Shown here: positions 37,540 to 48,016 of the stretch, piece by piece
How the letters are laid out: the number at the start of each line of letters is the position of its first letter
Numbering within the stretch: position 1 is the first letter of the stretch
Origin: Lophius americanus
Lineage: Eukaryota > Chordata > Actinopteri > Lophiiformes > Lophiidae
Length of the DNA stretch: 64,000 nucleotides
Reading direction: 5' to 3'
Assembly (NCBI GenBank): GCA_037951165.1
Contig: JBBDHG010000025.1
Location: 353,501 to 417,500 of the forward strand
Made by a program: the position numbers and the translations under genes
The notes under the pieces: generated by a model
The model's input: only the letters and a program-made list of their open reading frames with translations
Database searches by the model: none
What the model was told of the DNA's origin: nothing

Positions 37540-37930
37540 TCACTGATGTAGGAAAATCGTTGGGGATATTAATCCCCGAAAAGGCCCCCAATCCCCTGCA
37601 TTGTACATATAATCCACCTGACTGATCTCCTAAAAGTTAAATCTAAGGTTATATATGAAAAAGAATGCAAAGACAACAAACCTCTAATGATTATTAAATT
37701 AAGATCTGAAATATACAAGATTAATATCCTCGACATTTGGACTGAATCGGACAAACGGTTCACAAATTATGGCCCGAAAACTTTTGGAAATAAAGCGACC
37801 CCTAGTGGCAGAAATACAAAAGCAACCTTCCCCAAAATCATTCAAGACCCTCCTCACACTGAAGTCTGTGTGGGCATAAAATGTGAAAATCATCCATGAA
37901 ATATCTTTTGAGTTATTGTGTCACATCTTA
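37540..37930 (+). repeat. Family A dispersed repeat, copy 9
   Basis: Head CCCCCAATCCCCTGCATTGTACATATAATCCACCTGACTGATCTCC, then TTGGACTGAATCGGACAAACGG, TTTTGGAAATAAAGCGACCCCTAGTGGCAGAAATAC and GAAGTCTGTGTGGGCATAAAATG. It ends ATATCTTTTGAGTTATTGTG. The first internal CTCCCCCTAGTG block is deleted. Confidence 0.9.
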
Positions 37931-38322
37931 ACTTCTCGGGGGTTAAAAAGGTCAAGAAAAGCGCCAAAAGCAAAAATGATGGAGGTCAAACTTTCAGCTG
38001 TGGAAACAAAGTCCAGCCTCACATTCTAAATGTTCTCATTCATTTCTGCGCCGCATGAAGATTTCCCAGAACCTATCTCAGATAACCCAGCCGATTCTCG
38101 CTGGTGAGCCCCCACCCCACCGGGGGATGAAGTGACAGAATGAGATGAAGACGCGAGGGGAGGAAGAGTTTGCCATCATGCATTAATAAAAGAATTCAGT
38201 GTCGGGCCTCGTGACACCTGTTAATGTCCTCTGTTGTGATTGGACACAGGGTAACAATCAGCAGAACCTTAGTTCTCGTCAAGGTCGGAGGTCAAATATC
38301 AAAGTGAGGCACTGCTGTAACA

Positions 38323-38326
<4 letters not shown>

Positions 38327-38363
<37 letters not shown>
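38327..38363. repeat. (CA)n microsatellite
   Basis: Pure CA repeat about 130 bases left of the plectin 1f exon, inside the intron that follows it. Confidence 0.97.
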
Positions 38364-38366
<3 letters not shown>

Positions 38367-38492
38367 CTTGCACCTGAGCAGAGTCAGTAATACCAGACAG
38401 ACAGGTGAATAAGCCCCGCCTCCAACAAGAGCATGCTTGTAAGACGCCTCCTCCATCATCACACAGTCATGTGCGTGCTGTCATCATCCTAC

Positions 38493-38583
38493 CTTTATAC
38501 TTCTCCCTGACGTTCTCGTACGCCTGGATGAAGTCCTGCTCCTCTGCGTTTGGAGGCAGGTAGGCGGGTTCATACATGGCCAT
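38493..38583 (-). CDS. plec: Plectin, alternative first coding exon 1f
   Basis: This exon starts a plectin isoform, a giant cytolinker that joins intermediate filaments to actin and adhesion sites. It encodes 30 residues plus one base: MAMYEPAYLPPNAEEQDFIQ then AYENVREKYK. The last 17 residues (EQDFIQAYENVREKYK region) closely match the mammalian plectin 1f N-terminus as I remember it; 1f is the muscle form tied to desmin anchoring at costameres. The exon ends AAAG before GTAGGA, a sound donor in phase 1, as needed to join the common exon that begins the actin-binding domain. ATG at 38583 has G at -3 and +4. A second ATG at 38577 is in frame but in a weaker context. The frame stays open upstream to 38739, but that part is read as 5' UTR. 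No acceptor precedes it, fitting a true first exon. Confidence 0.88.
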
Positions 38584-38782
38584 GCCTGCAGTCTTCTTCT
38601 TCCTTCCTTCTCCTCTTAGGTCAGAGTCTTCCTCCCTCTGGGCTGTGGATGTGTGTGAGGCAGACAGCCGGCGCTGTCCTCCGTCTGCTCTGCTGGTTGT
38701 GTGTGAACCCTCCACAGCTCCTAACTTCATTCCTAACACACTCCCTCCTTCTCTCAGCCCCCCCTCCCATCAGGAAAATACT

Positions 38783-38792
38783 CCTATAAATG
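38783..38792. promoter_or_regulatory. CArG/MEF2-like A/T box upstream of plectin 1f
   Basis: CCTATAAATG differs by one base from the SRF-binding CArG consensus CC(A/T)6GG and also resembles a MEF2 or TATA site. It lies 200 bases upstream of the 1f ATG. Muscle expression of 1f in mammals makes such a site plausible, but a single near-match is weak evidence. Confidence 0.25.
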
Positions 38793-38840
38793 TCAGGCCC
38801 CTCCTCTTAAAGACACACGGGCCGCTGCTCACACCGACAA

Positions 38841-38867
38841 CACACACACACACACACACACACACAC
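38841..38867. repeat. (CA)n microsatellite
   Basis: Short pure CA repeat in the presumed promoter region of plectin 1f. Confidence 0.95.
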
Positions 38868-39764
38868 TTTACTTCACCTTTAATTAACGAGGTAAAGAAG
38901 AAAAAAAAACACAGTCCGATAAGCTGATTTTCCAATCAATAACAAATAAAATCATTCCCTATATTGAATATTATCATTTGTTTGAGTCATACGATGGTCT
39001 TTGTTGCTGCTGATGGAGATTTCTCTACGTGTTCATGTGGAAACGATCTGAGCAGAAAAAAAAACACGTATATAAATTGAGGGCAGTGTCTCACATTCTT
39101 GTGTGCTTCAATGTTTGTACGGCCTTCTGCTTATTTACACAGCCTGAACAACAGTCCATCTATTACCAATCATGACGCTGTGTCAGAGAAAACACCCCGA
39201 CCCCTCACCCCAGCCCATAAGCCCCCCTTAGCCCGTTATTTAACAACGGGAAAACAGGTCCCTTATTTAATGATTTATCGAAAAACAGCCGCGTTGTTAC
39301 AGTCAGAATTGCTGCAGCTAAGAAAAAACAGCCATCGCAAGTCTTCTAAGATGAGATCAGAGTGAGCGATCACTCGCTCTTCATCATTTGTTAAACTTAG
39401 TAAAGGACTGTTCAGCCGAACAAGAAGCAGGCAGATGCTCATAATAACATGATGTCCAGCCTGTTTATGCATCAGTAACGTTCTCCAGCTGCCGGTTATA
39501 ATGTTTCGGTCGGTCACTCAAAGAGTCTATGCCTGCATGCAAACGGAGAAACAGTCCGCAGAGACTTTTTACCAGCAGCATCGACTCTACTGCCGTCGCC
39601 TCATATTCAACGGAAGATCGGAGCGACCTAGCTGAGAAATCAATCTGTAAAAAATAAAAATGAGGATAATGAGAGGCAAAAAATCATGTGATTAAAAGGT
39701 GACTGAAGAATATTTCCAGTCCTGTTTTATATTTCTATCTTCACCTGTGTGAGCAGGAACTCTG
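38868..39764. other. No recognised gene
   Basis: Upstream flank of plectin 1f. No exon or known repeat identified. Confidence 0.4.
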
Positions 39765-40705
39765 AAGTGGTGAACGGTGACTTCCTGTTTGACTGGGGTA
39801 TAAATATGAGGGGACACAGGCCTGATTCTCTCTGAGGTTCTTCACCATGATGAAGACCAGGGAACACAGCAATGAGGAGCAAAGAAAAGTTGTAGAGCTG
39901 AACAAATCTGACAATGGAGACAAGAACATCTCTCAGCAGTTCAAAATGTCAGTTTGAACAGTTAGATCAATAATGAAGAAGTTTAAAGAGACTGGAGATG
40001 TTAGACATCAACCTGGAAGGGGACGTGTCTGCAAACTGACCCCACACACTGTGAGGAGGATGGTTGGACTGGATAAAGACTCTCCAAGGATCAGAGCTAG
40101 AGAGGTCAGAGGTCAGAAAGTCTCCCTAACCACCATCAGGTGGCGCCGACACCAACACCAGCTGTTTGGGAGGGTAGCAAGAAAAAAACCTCTGCTTTCG
40201 TCCACACACAAGCTAACGCTGCTACAGTTTGACAAACACCACTGGGACTTTCACTGGAACAAGGTCAGAGGTCAGATGAGACCAAAGTAGAGCTTTTTGG
40301 TAACAATGATTAAAGATGTGTTTGGTGTAGCAAGAAAAAAAAAGCCCCTCATATCCCGTGTGAAGTCTGGTGGAGGATCTCTGATGCTGTGGGGCTATTT
40401 TTCCTCCAAAGGTTCTGGACATCTTGTTAGAGATATGGTTCCATGGACTCCATCAAACACCAGCAGATACTGGATGAAGACCTAAAAGCCTGTCAGGAAC
40501 CTTAAAGTGGGTCGTGGTTGGACCTTCCAGCAGGACAATGTTCTAAAGATCAACTCAACATCAACCCAAGAATGGTTCAGAGGTCACAGAATAAAGGTTC
40601 TGTCATGACCATCCCAGTCGCCTGACCCAAACCCACCAGAACATCTGTGGGATGTGCTGCAGATGAGAGTCCACCAGCGTGGACCTCAGAACCTGAAGGA
40701 GCCTA
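39765..40705 (+). pseudogene. Tc1-like transposon with broken transposase, copy 1
   Basis: The transposase of this cut-and-paste element is readable almost end to end but interrupted. Its start is MMKTREHSNEEQRKVVELNK at 39847. A paired-like DNA-binding domain follows (SIMKKFKETGDVRHQPGRGR), with a stop after KMSV and a stop after GQMRPK. The DDE domain shows GGGSLMLWGYFSSKG, the second aspartate in WTFQQDN and PDPNPPEHLWD with the catalytic glutamate. The first aspartate region is frame-shifted near 40285. A TATA-like GTATAAATA lies about 50 bases before the start. It has at least three in-frame stops and is inactive. Copies at 43.1 and 56.7 kb belong to the same family. It sits in the intron between the two plectin first exons. 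Confidence 0.93.
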
Positions 40706-41126
40706 TTTATTCACGCTGAATTATGTAAAAGCCAGTTGTAGAACATTAGTGGAGGTCTCATGTAGGAAAAAGGAAAACCCTTGCAGCTCAACCCGATTAT
40801 CAGACGTTTCTTTGGCTCCCAGCTGGACTGAGATCAGCCAGGATCCTTTCCTGAGAGGAAACACGATAAGCCCACTCCACTCTCCCCGTTGTAGCTGCCT
40901 CAGAAGTGAGTGTGTGCGATATCTTCACGCTCGCTTCAACAGGAAGTTTTATTAGGAGCCACGACAAGGTGGGAAAACCAGCTGCAGCAGAAGATCCTCT
41001 GCTCTGGTGTCTGGACGCCGGCCTTCTACCGTAATCAGCCTTCTGACACTCCTTCCAAGACTCATCAACCAGACCTCGTCAACAAGCCTCCATACGTGGG
41101 ACAAGGAAGAAGATGAGAGAGATGGA
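40706..41126. other. No recognised feature
   Basis: Short unannotated stretch between the Tc1 relic and the 13-bp minisatellite; the 68- and 102-codon frames are unsupported. Confidence 0.4.
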
Positions 41127-41357
41127 TGCTACAGATAGATGCTACAGATAGATGCTACAGATAGATGCTACAGATAGATGCTACAGATAGATGCTACAGA
41201 TAGATGCTACAGATAGATGCTACAGATAGATGCTACAGATAGATGCTACAGATAGATGCTACAGATAGATGCTACAGATGGATGCTACAGATGGATGCTA
41301 CAGATGGATGCTACAGATGGATGCTACAGATGGATGCTACAGATGGATGCTACAGAT
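41127..41357. repeat. 13-bp minisatellite in two homogeneous blocks
   Basis: About 18 tandem units. One GATGGATGCTACA unit is followed by about 11 units of GATAGATGCTACA, then about 6 of GATGGATGCTACA. The single-base A/G difference is completely sorted into two blocks. A plus-strand frame (MLQMDATDGCYRW repeats) results from 3 x 13 = 39 bases and is an artefact. Confidence 0.97.
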
Positions 41358-41639
41358 GGAGCCACAACCAGATGTTCTGGTGATTATGGAAGCAGCCACC
41401 TCAGAGATTCAGTCCATTAAACATCATAGAGGTTCATTCCCTTTCTCAAAGTTGGGGTAGAAGCCGCCTCAGATTCACACACACAACTCCACCCAGACCT
41501 GACTGCCGTGTGTGGGTGGGGTAATGGTACCCTGGGATGAACATACGGAGGTGGCACATGAGTGGAACCCAAATACAATCAGCCTGAGGAGCAATGCTGG
41601 AGCCAAGGCTCCTCATTGAGAATTTAAGGAAAAGTGTGT

Positions 41640-41998
41640 AAAAAAGTGTTTTTCATGAAAATAGCTCCCCCCAGGGAGTTAAATATGAACTGCTAGAGAA
41701 AATATGAATTATTAAAGTAAAACACCATGTTTACAAGATAGAGCTCATATTCATTCATTCATATTCATTCATTTTGCACAAAAATGGACCAACATTTTGA
41801 GCCAAAGCTCCCCCTAGTGTTGGAAACCTACAACCGATCTTTCCCAAAATCACTACAGTTCTTCCTCGCACAGGGTTCTATGTGAGTATAGAATTTGATA
41901 ATAATCCATTAAAACATTTTCAAGTTATGTACAGAAAACTGTTTTACATGAAGAAAGTTCCCCCTAGTGAGTAAAATATGAACTGCCAGATTAAAATA
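41640..41998 (+). repeat. Family A dispersed repeat, copy 10a
   Basis: Plus-strand blocks: AAAATAGCTCCCCCCAGGGAGTTAAATATGAACTGCTAG, then AAAGCTCCCCCTAGTGTTGGAAACCTAC, CAGTTCTTCCTCGCAC and GAAAACTGTTTTACATGAAG. A further TTCCCCCTAGTGAGTAAAATATG block then begins a second partial copy. Confidence 0.88.
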
Positions 41999-41999
41999 T

Positions 42000-42330
42000 T
42001 CGGCCGTTGGTCCGATTTCATCCAAATTTTGAGTATATGAATCGATGAGAAAAAGGAATATATATATATACATACTTTAGTAGTTCATATTTTTTTTTTG
42101 TCAGTAAAAACATTATTTTCCGAACCTTTGGTCCACTTTAGTCCAAATTTGGTGCATTTGTATTTCCTTAAGGACATTTATCTTGTATCATACTTTCCTC
42201 TAATAACGACTTGTTTTTTACGAAAAACACTTTATTGTGACTTTATTGTCACATTAAATTTGAGGAGTTCAATCAGGTACAGCAAAGGGGTTTGGGGTCT
42301 TTTTGGGGATAGACCCTGAAGCGACAGCGT
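42000..42330 (-). repeat. Family A dispersed repeat, copy 10b (inverted)
   Basis: Opposite orientation to the neighbour at 41640. Plus strand GGTCCACTTTAGTCCAAATTTGGTGC, GTTTTTTACGAAAAACAC, TTTGAGGAGTTCAATCAGG and TTTGGGGTCTTTTTGGGGATAGACC correspond to the family read on minus. The pair forms a roughly 300-base imperfect inverted repeat. Confidence 0.85.
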
Positions 42331-43074
42331 TGGGCTAGTTTAGCTTGTCTAATACTATTCATACATATACATTTTATACTGTGACAACAGCGGGGAGCTG
42401 ATGGACGCTGGATGTGGACCAAGTGGGAGCTAAGTGGAGTAATCTAAAACTCTCAACCTCCACCCCTCCAACCAATCACTGACTCGTCATCTCAAGCCCA
42501 CTCACATACAGGAAGCGTTCTAATTATAGCCGCGCCCAAACAGCTGGACAACGGATCGGCGCTTTACGACGTCTGCTTAAAAACTCATGCTGCGACTTAA
42601 TACTTCTTGGTGATCCGAATAAATGTGCGAAGACGTGGGTTTGAGTTCGGGAGCCGAGTTTGTTTCCCGCTTTGCGTTCAACAAGAATCAGCAGGTGGCC
42701 TGCAGGGGAAGGAGGTCACCGGCACCCACTCCACAGCTCACTCATGCAACGTTTTCCACAGTGACTCAACTTCATGTCTGGCTTTTCCTGTCAGTTAAAA
42801 AAAACATTTGTACTTTATCTGAATCCGATGCTTCAGTTAATTTGGAGCCCAGCTAACCAGTAATAAGGGAATTTATGTGGAGCCCCACTGGTGTCACATG
42901 AGAAAAGAGAGCGACGTGTAAATCCAAGAAGTCGGAAGATTATTATTTTCTGTTCCCAGACGTGGATCTTTATAGAATAGAAAGAATCGGTGTTGATATA
43001 CATAAGTGTATGTCAAGATTTTTATTTTTTTTTAAAAAAGGAGATTGAAAAAAAAAAGAAAAAAAAAAGGAATT
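42331..43074. other. No recognised gene
   Basis: Ends in an A/T-rich stretch (43010-43075) adjoining the truncated Tc1 copy. Confidence 0.4.
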
Positions 43075-43710
43075 TTTGTTACCAAAAAGCTCTACTTTGG
43101 TCTCATCTGACCTCTGACCTTTTTCCTGTGAAAGTCCCAGTGGTGATTGTCAAACTTTAGCAGCGTTAGCTTGTGGACGACAACAGAGGCTTTTTTCTTG
43201 GTGGTTAGGGAGACTTTCTGACCACAAGATTCAACTGACCTCTGACCTCTTCAGCTTTAATCCTTGGAGACTCTTTAGCCAGTCCAACCATCCTCCTCTC
43301 ACAGAGTCAGTTTGCAGACACATCCTCTTCCAGGTTGATGTCTAACATCTCCAGTCTCTTTAAACTTCTTCATTATTGATCTGTTTAAACTGACATTTTG
43401 AACTGCTGAGAGATGTTCTTGTCTCCATTGTCAGATTTGTGCAGCTCTACAACTTTTCTTTGCTCCTCATTGCTGTGTTCTCTGCTCTTCATCATGGTGA
43501 AGAACCTCAGAGAGAACCAGGCCTGTGTCACCCCATATTTATACCCCAGTCAAACAGGAAGTCACTGTTCACCACTTCAGAGATCCTGCTCAAACAGGTA
43601 AAGATAATAATATAAATAGGACAGGAATTATGCTTCGGTCACCTTCTACTCTCAGGATTTACTAGGGGTGCCAATAATTGTGGCACACATGACTTAGAGA
43701 AAAATAATAA
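43075..43710 (-). mobile_element. Tc1-like transposon, copy 2 (5' half only)
   Basis: Minus-strand relative of the 39.8 kb element holding only the upstream region and the DNA-binding half, from the CATATTTATACCCC TATA-like site and the ATG at about 43495 down to the region before the first catalytic aspartate. It stops abruptly at 43075 beside an A-rich tract. AGGGGTGCCAATAATTGTGGCACAC at about 43672 is typical of a Tc1 terminal region. Coding is broken. Confidence 0.88.
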
Positions 43711-45320
43711 TTTAATGTTATGAATATAATGTTTTGTTTTTTTATTATTTTACTTGAATAAAAGTTTACATTTTTGTGAATATTTTGGATTAAAGCTCAT
43801 GAATAAAAACAATAAAGACATTCCTCCATCTCATTTTACTCATTTTGTTGCTGCTGTTGATCTGGCGCCCTCTTCTGGATATCAGAATCCAACTGATACT
43901 CAATAATGCACAGTGGTAAGAAGTTATTTTATGTGTTCTAAGTTCTTGTCTGGATGGAGAAACTCATGGCGGGGATCAGCATTCCTTCCATGATGCAGCA
44001 TATTACGGGGAAGGCAGGAAGGTCAAATGTGTGAAAAACAAAACAAAAAACGAGCAGAAATGAAGCTGAGACCCAAATTAAAATAAAAGGGGATTGTCTG
44101 CAGAAGCTAGACTATAGGTCATGCTTTCTGAGATGGGTGTTGGAAAACTGAGACGCATTTCCCAGAAGCTGCGGCAACTCCTCAGGCTGGTCAATTTCTG
44201 CCTGTCAACAAATTTGATAGAAAGTGCCACCTAGTGGCAGGATGGGTTATCGCAGGCTGAGAGCTTCATCGGTTCATTTACCAGTATGGCGCCGATCTGT
44301 GGTAAGTTGAGGGGAATCAAACCAACAGAGTCCAATTAAAACGCACTATTTGATTAAATGCCATAGCATTCAGCTCTAAGGCTTCGGTTATTTTTATTTT
44401 ATCGCACTAATATGGAAGCTGCCTGAGGGTTAGAGAGGTAGTGTGTGTCTTTTTCTGCTTTCACGCTGGTGTCATATTAATAAAAAAAACGTCCGCTGCA
44501 TGACTCACACAGTTGTGTGTCTCCGTGTGGCGTCATCTCAGTACCAGATCCTCGCCGTGATGAATAATGGAGGAGGAGTCTGCAGGGAGGTTTGGCCTCC
44601 TTATGCAATGCCCACAAACTTCCCGTTTCAAACATTGGAGTAAAGTATTCCTTACAAAACCAGACTTTTTCATTTCTGTTTTCTTACTGATTTTACTGAT
44701 TTTCAAAGAAAATAAAACAAATTAGAGGGTTTTTGATACATTTATTAGAAGCGGGTCAGAGAATAGATTTTCTCCCCATTTATGCTGAGCTAAGCTAATT
44801 TATAGCAATAAATCAGATTCCTTTCGTCCATGACGTCCAAATGTTACCTTCAAATCTGCAGCCATTAGCCTAGCGGGTTCTTTCAAACTGGGCTTTAGTG
44901 CCTGATCCACAGAGCTGACGATAAATGCACTACTACTGGGGGCCATCGAGCCTGAGCTCAGACCATCAGAGATCCTGGGATCAGCTAGCGTGTCAGCAGA
45001 TCGCCAAACAAAAGCCGAGCCTCAGGCGTGGATGCTGACGCCGGCTAACACGGCCTTTTGCTGGACAGAGGAAGAGCAGCGCAGGATGTGGATGGACGCG
45101 AGCCTTTTGTGGGTGCTACCTTTTCTAAACTTCCCCCCGCGCCCAGCAGGAGCCCAGCGCTCCAAACAAACCCCATCAAAGACGGATTGTTCTAAAATAA
45201 GAACAACAAATGTGACAACATGAAAGAGAAACATTTAATTTCTGTACTTCAATGATTTATAACTCCAAAACAAATGGAATCTTGTAGGGACCCCTTCATC
45301 AGGCTAGCTCAGATGTGAGC
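43711..45320. other. Unannotated intron DNA
   Basis: AT-rich at 43700-43830. At 45234-45118 a minus frame starting MFLFHVVTFVVLILEQSVFD ends AAAG before GTAGCA. It resembles in layout a hydrophobic plectin 1b-type first exon, but the residues do not match convincingly. Confidence 0.3.
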
Positions 45321-45326
45321 TAGCCT

Positions 45327-46132
45327 GTGGGGTTTCCTCTACAGATGTGGGGGTTCCTCTACAGATGGGGGGTTTCTCTACAAATGGAGGGTTTCTCTAC
45401 AGATGTGGGGGTTCCTGTCCAGATGTTGGGGGTTCCTCTACAGATGTGGGGGTTCCTGTACAGATGTGGGGGGTTTCTATACAGATGTGGGGTTTCTCTA
45501 CAGATGGGGGGGGTTTCTCTACAGATGGGGGTTTCTCTACAGATGTGGGGGTTTCTCTACAGATGTGGGGGTTTCTCTATAGATGGGGGTTCCTCTACAG
45601 ATGGGGGGTTTCTCTACAGATGTGGGGTTTCTCTACAAATGGGGGGTTTCTCTACAGATGTGGGGGTTCCTGTCCAGATGTTGGGGGTTCCTCTTCAGAT
45701 GTGGGGGTTCCTGTACAGATATGGGGGGTTTCTCTACAGATGGGGAGGTTCCTCTACAGATGTGGGGGGTTTCTATACAGATGTGGGGTTTCTCTACAGA
45801 TGGGGGGTTTCTCTACAGATGTGGGGGTTTCTCTACAGATGGGGGGTTTCTCTACAGATGGGGGGTTTCTCTACAGATGTGGGGGTTCCTCTACAGATGG
45901 GGGGGTTTCTCTACAGATGGGGGGGTTTCTCTACAGATGGGGGGGTTTCTCTACAGATGGGGGGTTTCTCTACAGATGGGGGGGGTTCTCTATAGATTGG
46001 GGGGTTTCTCTACAGATGGGGGTTCCTCTACAGATGGGGGGTTTCTCTACAGATGGGGGGGTTTCTCTACAGATGGGGGGGTTCCTCTACAGATGTGTGG
46101 TTTCCTCTACAGATGTTTCCTCTACAATATAT
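45327..46132. repeat. G-rich ~19-21-bp minisatellite
   Basis: About 42 units of GGTTTCTCTACAGATGGGG-type sequence with GTTCCTCTACAGATGTGGG variants. Rare forms (CTGTCCAGATGTTGGG, TCTATACAGATGTGG, CTACAAATGG) occur twice about 255 bases apart (45415 and 45670), marking a higher-order duplication. Runs of 4-7 G recur throughout. Three long plus-strand frames (GFLYRWGVSLQM...) are the repeat read in three phases. Confidence 0.96.
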
Positions 46133-46920
46133 CAGTGAAAATCAAATATTGGCTGATGATATTGGCATACTGGGTCGGGCTCTGCGGTGTCGATGCATTA
46201 TGTCGGAACCTGATGAGGTATTTTCATTTACCGGGCCGTTACGGTTAAATAACTGAAGAGTGAATGACAAATATATGATTTTATTATATGAATATAAATC
46301 GTGAATGTCACTGATTTAGTGATTCCAATAAACCCATGTGTAGAAATATATCTAACACTGAGAGAATAAGTTCTTCCCAGTGAAGGCGCTGCTCACTTAT
46401 AGTGTAAATAAATAATGCATTTCCAGCATCCCTGTTGTTGAACTGGACCGGATCCCAGCCTATTGTTTGAGTAAAAAAAAAAAAAGGAACCACACCTCCC
46501 GCCAGGGGAATAAAGCCTCCTGCTTCTTTCCGTGACTTAATGTCGGCTATAAAAGGAATATCTTGCTCTGCCGGCAAAAGTCATAAAACATCTATATGGA
46601 CCAAAATGTTCCGTTTCCTTTTTGTTAAAAATGGATCCTCTCAGATTAGCTGTATGGTAGTAACTCGCATTAAGTTGTTTATAAGCTTGATCTTCGAGGC
46701 ATTTCATACGAGGAGCTTTGGACCCAACTGGATCAACAATTAGAAAAATATGTTGAAAAGTGTTTCTGATTAACAAAAAAAAAAAGTTCCACTAATAAAC
46801 ACCCCATTGAAATAAAAAATGCAAAATAATAATTTGTTTCCATTGTTTTTTTTTCCCCTTTGGTGAGAACATTAATGGTTTTAGAATTCAGACCTTTACC
46901 AGAATCACTCCAGTCCTTCC
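46133..46920. other. No recognised feature
   Basis: Nothing identified beyond short A runs. Confidence 0.4.
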
Positions 46921-47165
46921 TCTCACTTACTCATTTTCCACCAAGCTAGACCAAGGACTAGTTCGGAGCCAGAGCCTGACCAGTTGTTTGTTTTTCGACA
47001 GCTTAAGCACCAGCTCCTGGCTCTCAAAACTGGGCCAGACAAGCACCAACTCTTTGCCAACTTGCTCGACCTCTTGAAAACAAGCTGCTCTGTGATGAAC
47101 GCATGAAGGCAGAGAAAACGTCACTGACGGAGAAACTCCATCAGCATCACGGACGTCCTGATCCG
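46921..47165. mobile_element. MITE-like element, truncated copy
   Basis: Shares TTTTTCGACAGCTTAAGCACCAGCTCCTGGCTCTCAAAACTGG.GCCAGACAAGCACCAACTCTTTGC with the fuller copy at 63430-63755. It starts near CATTTTCCACCAAGC and loses its right end after about 47120. No coding capacity; probably hAT-related by its ends, unproven. Confidence 0.7.
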
Positions 47166-47826
47166 TTCATCACGCTGACATCACCACTGACATCATATTC
47201 CACTTTGACAAAGACACGGGTCATTAAATACCGCGAGCAATGAAGGTTCCAGGAGAAAGACAATTATTTCTCAATAGCTGCTACAACCGTTCAGCTCAAC
47301 TTTAACGACCTATTAGCTGCTTGATAGCATCAACTTTAGTTTATCGGCTCCATGAAGTTACAGTCTATGATCCTGTTTGGACTTGTTTTTAGAATGAGTT
47401 TTGGGAGATCGGATCACAAGCGGACAGCGAGACATAACGTTGTTTACACCTGCGTCTATCACGCGTCAGACAAGGTAGCTAGCACGGGTTAGCTAACGAC
47501 TTGTAGCTGTTTCAAGAGCTGATAACCTAAGAACCGATGGTAAAGTACTCTTAGTGGGTTCTCTAGGTCAGAGTTCTTTCATTTTTCTTCTTCAGAACAT
47601 CTTCTTTGAATGAAATAGCAGCAATCGAGAGAAAAGTTCTGAGATCTGTGACGGACTTGAACCAGCCTGATCCCCGTTTTCTCAAAAGCTACAGTAGTTT
47701 GTCAAGAGGCATCCCTCCTCAAGTTCTGACCTCACACCAGGAACACACTTCTGCATAATTTCATCTGGATGAAAACTGCATCCACGGAAACTTGGTCCTG
47801 AGATGAACTCGTTGTAGCCGTCCTAC

Positions 47827-48016
47827 CTGCGATGCGAATCACGGCCCTCTCTGCAGGATCCAGGACCTCCCCTGAGGCGGACCTGGAGCGTCTGATCCTC
47901 TGGTGTTTGGACAGGTTCCAGGGCAGGGTGTCTCCGGAGGAGGGGACGCTGCTCCTCTGTCCATAGCTTTCCTCCCATGGGCTTGGATCCCTGCGCCGCT
48001 CTTTACGAGCCGCCAT
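47827..48016 (-). CDS. plec: Plectin, alternative first coding exon 1
   Basis: This exon supplies the N-terminus of plectin isoform 1, ahead of the actin-binding calponin-homology domains. It gives 63 residues plus one base. It begins MAARKERRRDPSPWEESYGQ, a charged stretch unlike the mammalian start. It continues with SSGDTLPWNLSK and GEVLDPAERAVIRIA, which match the mammalian plectin 1 blocks GDTLPWNLGK and VLDPAERAVIRIA as I recall them. A basic Arg/Ser segment (RIRRSRSAS) lies between, as in mammals. It ends GCAG before GTAGGA, phase 1, identical in phase to the 1f exon. ATG is taken at 48016. CTCCAACAG seven bases upstream could be an acceptor, so a separate 5' UTR exon is possible. The open frame continues to 48154 but that part lacks similarity. 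Confidence 0.93.

Noticed and set aside
38584..38739. In-frame upstream extension of plectin exon 1f (starting MLGMKLGAVEG)
   Set aside because: The extension has no similarity to plectin, while ATG 38583 has a good context and gives a length close to the mammalian form.
45327..46248. Overlapping 221-263-codon plus-strand frames (GFLYRWGVSLQM)
   Set aside because: Three phases of the same G-rich minisatellite are open at once, which is typical of repeats and not of genes.
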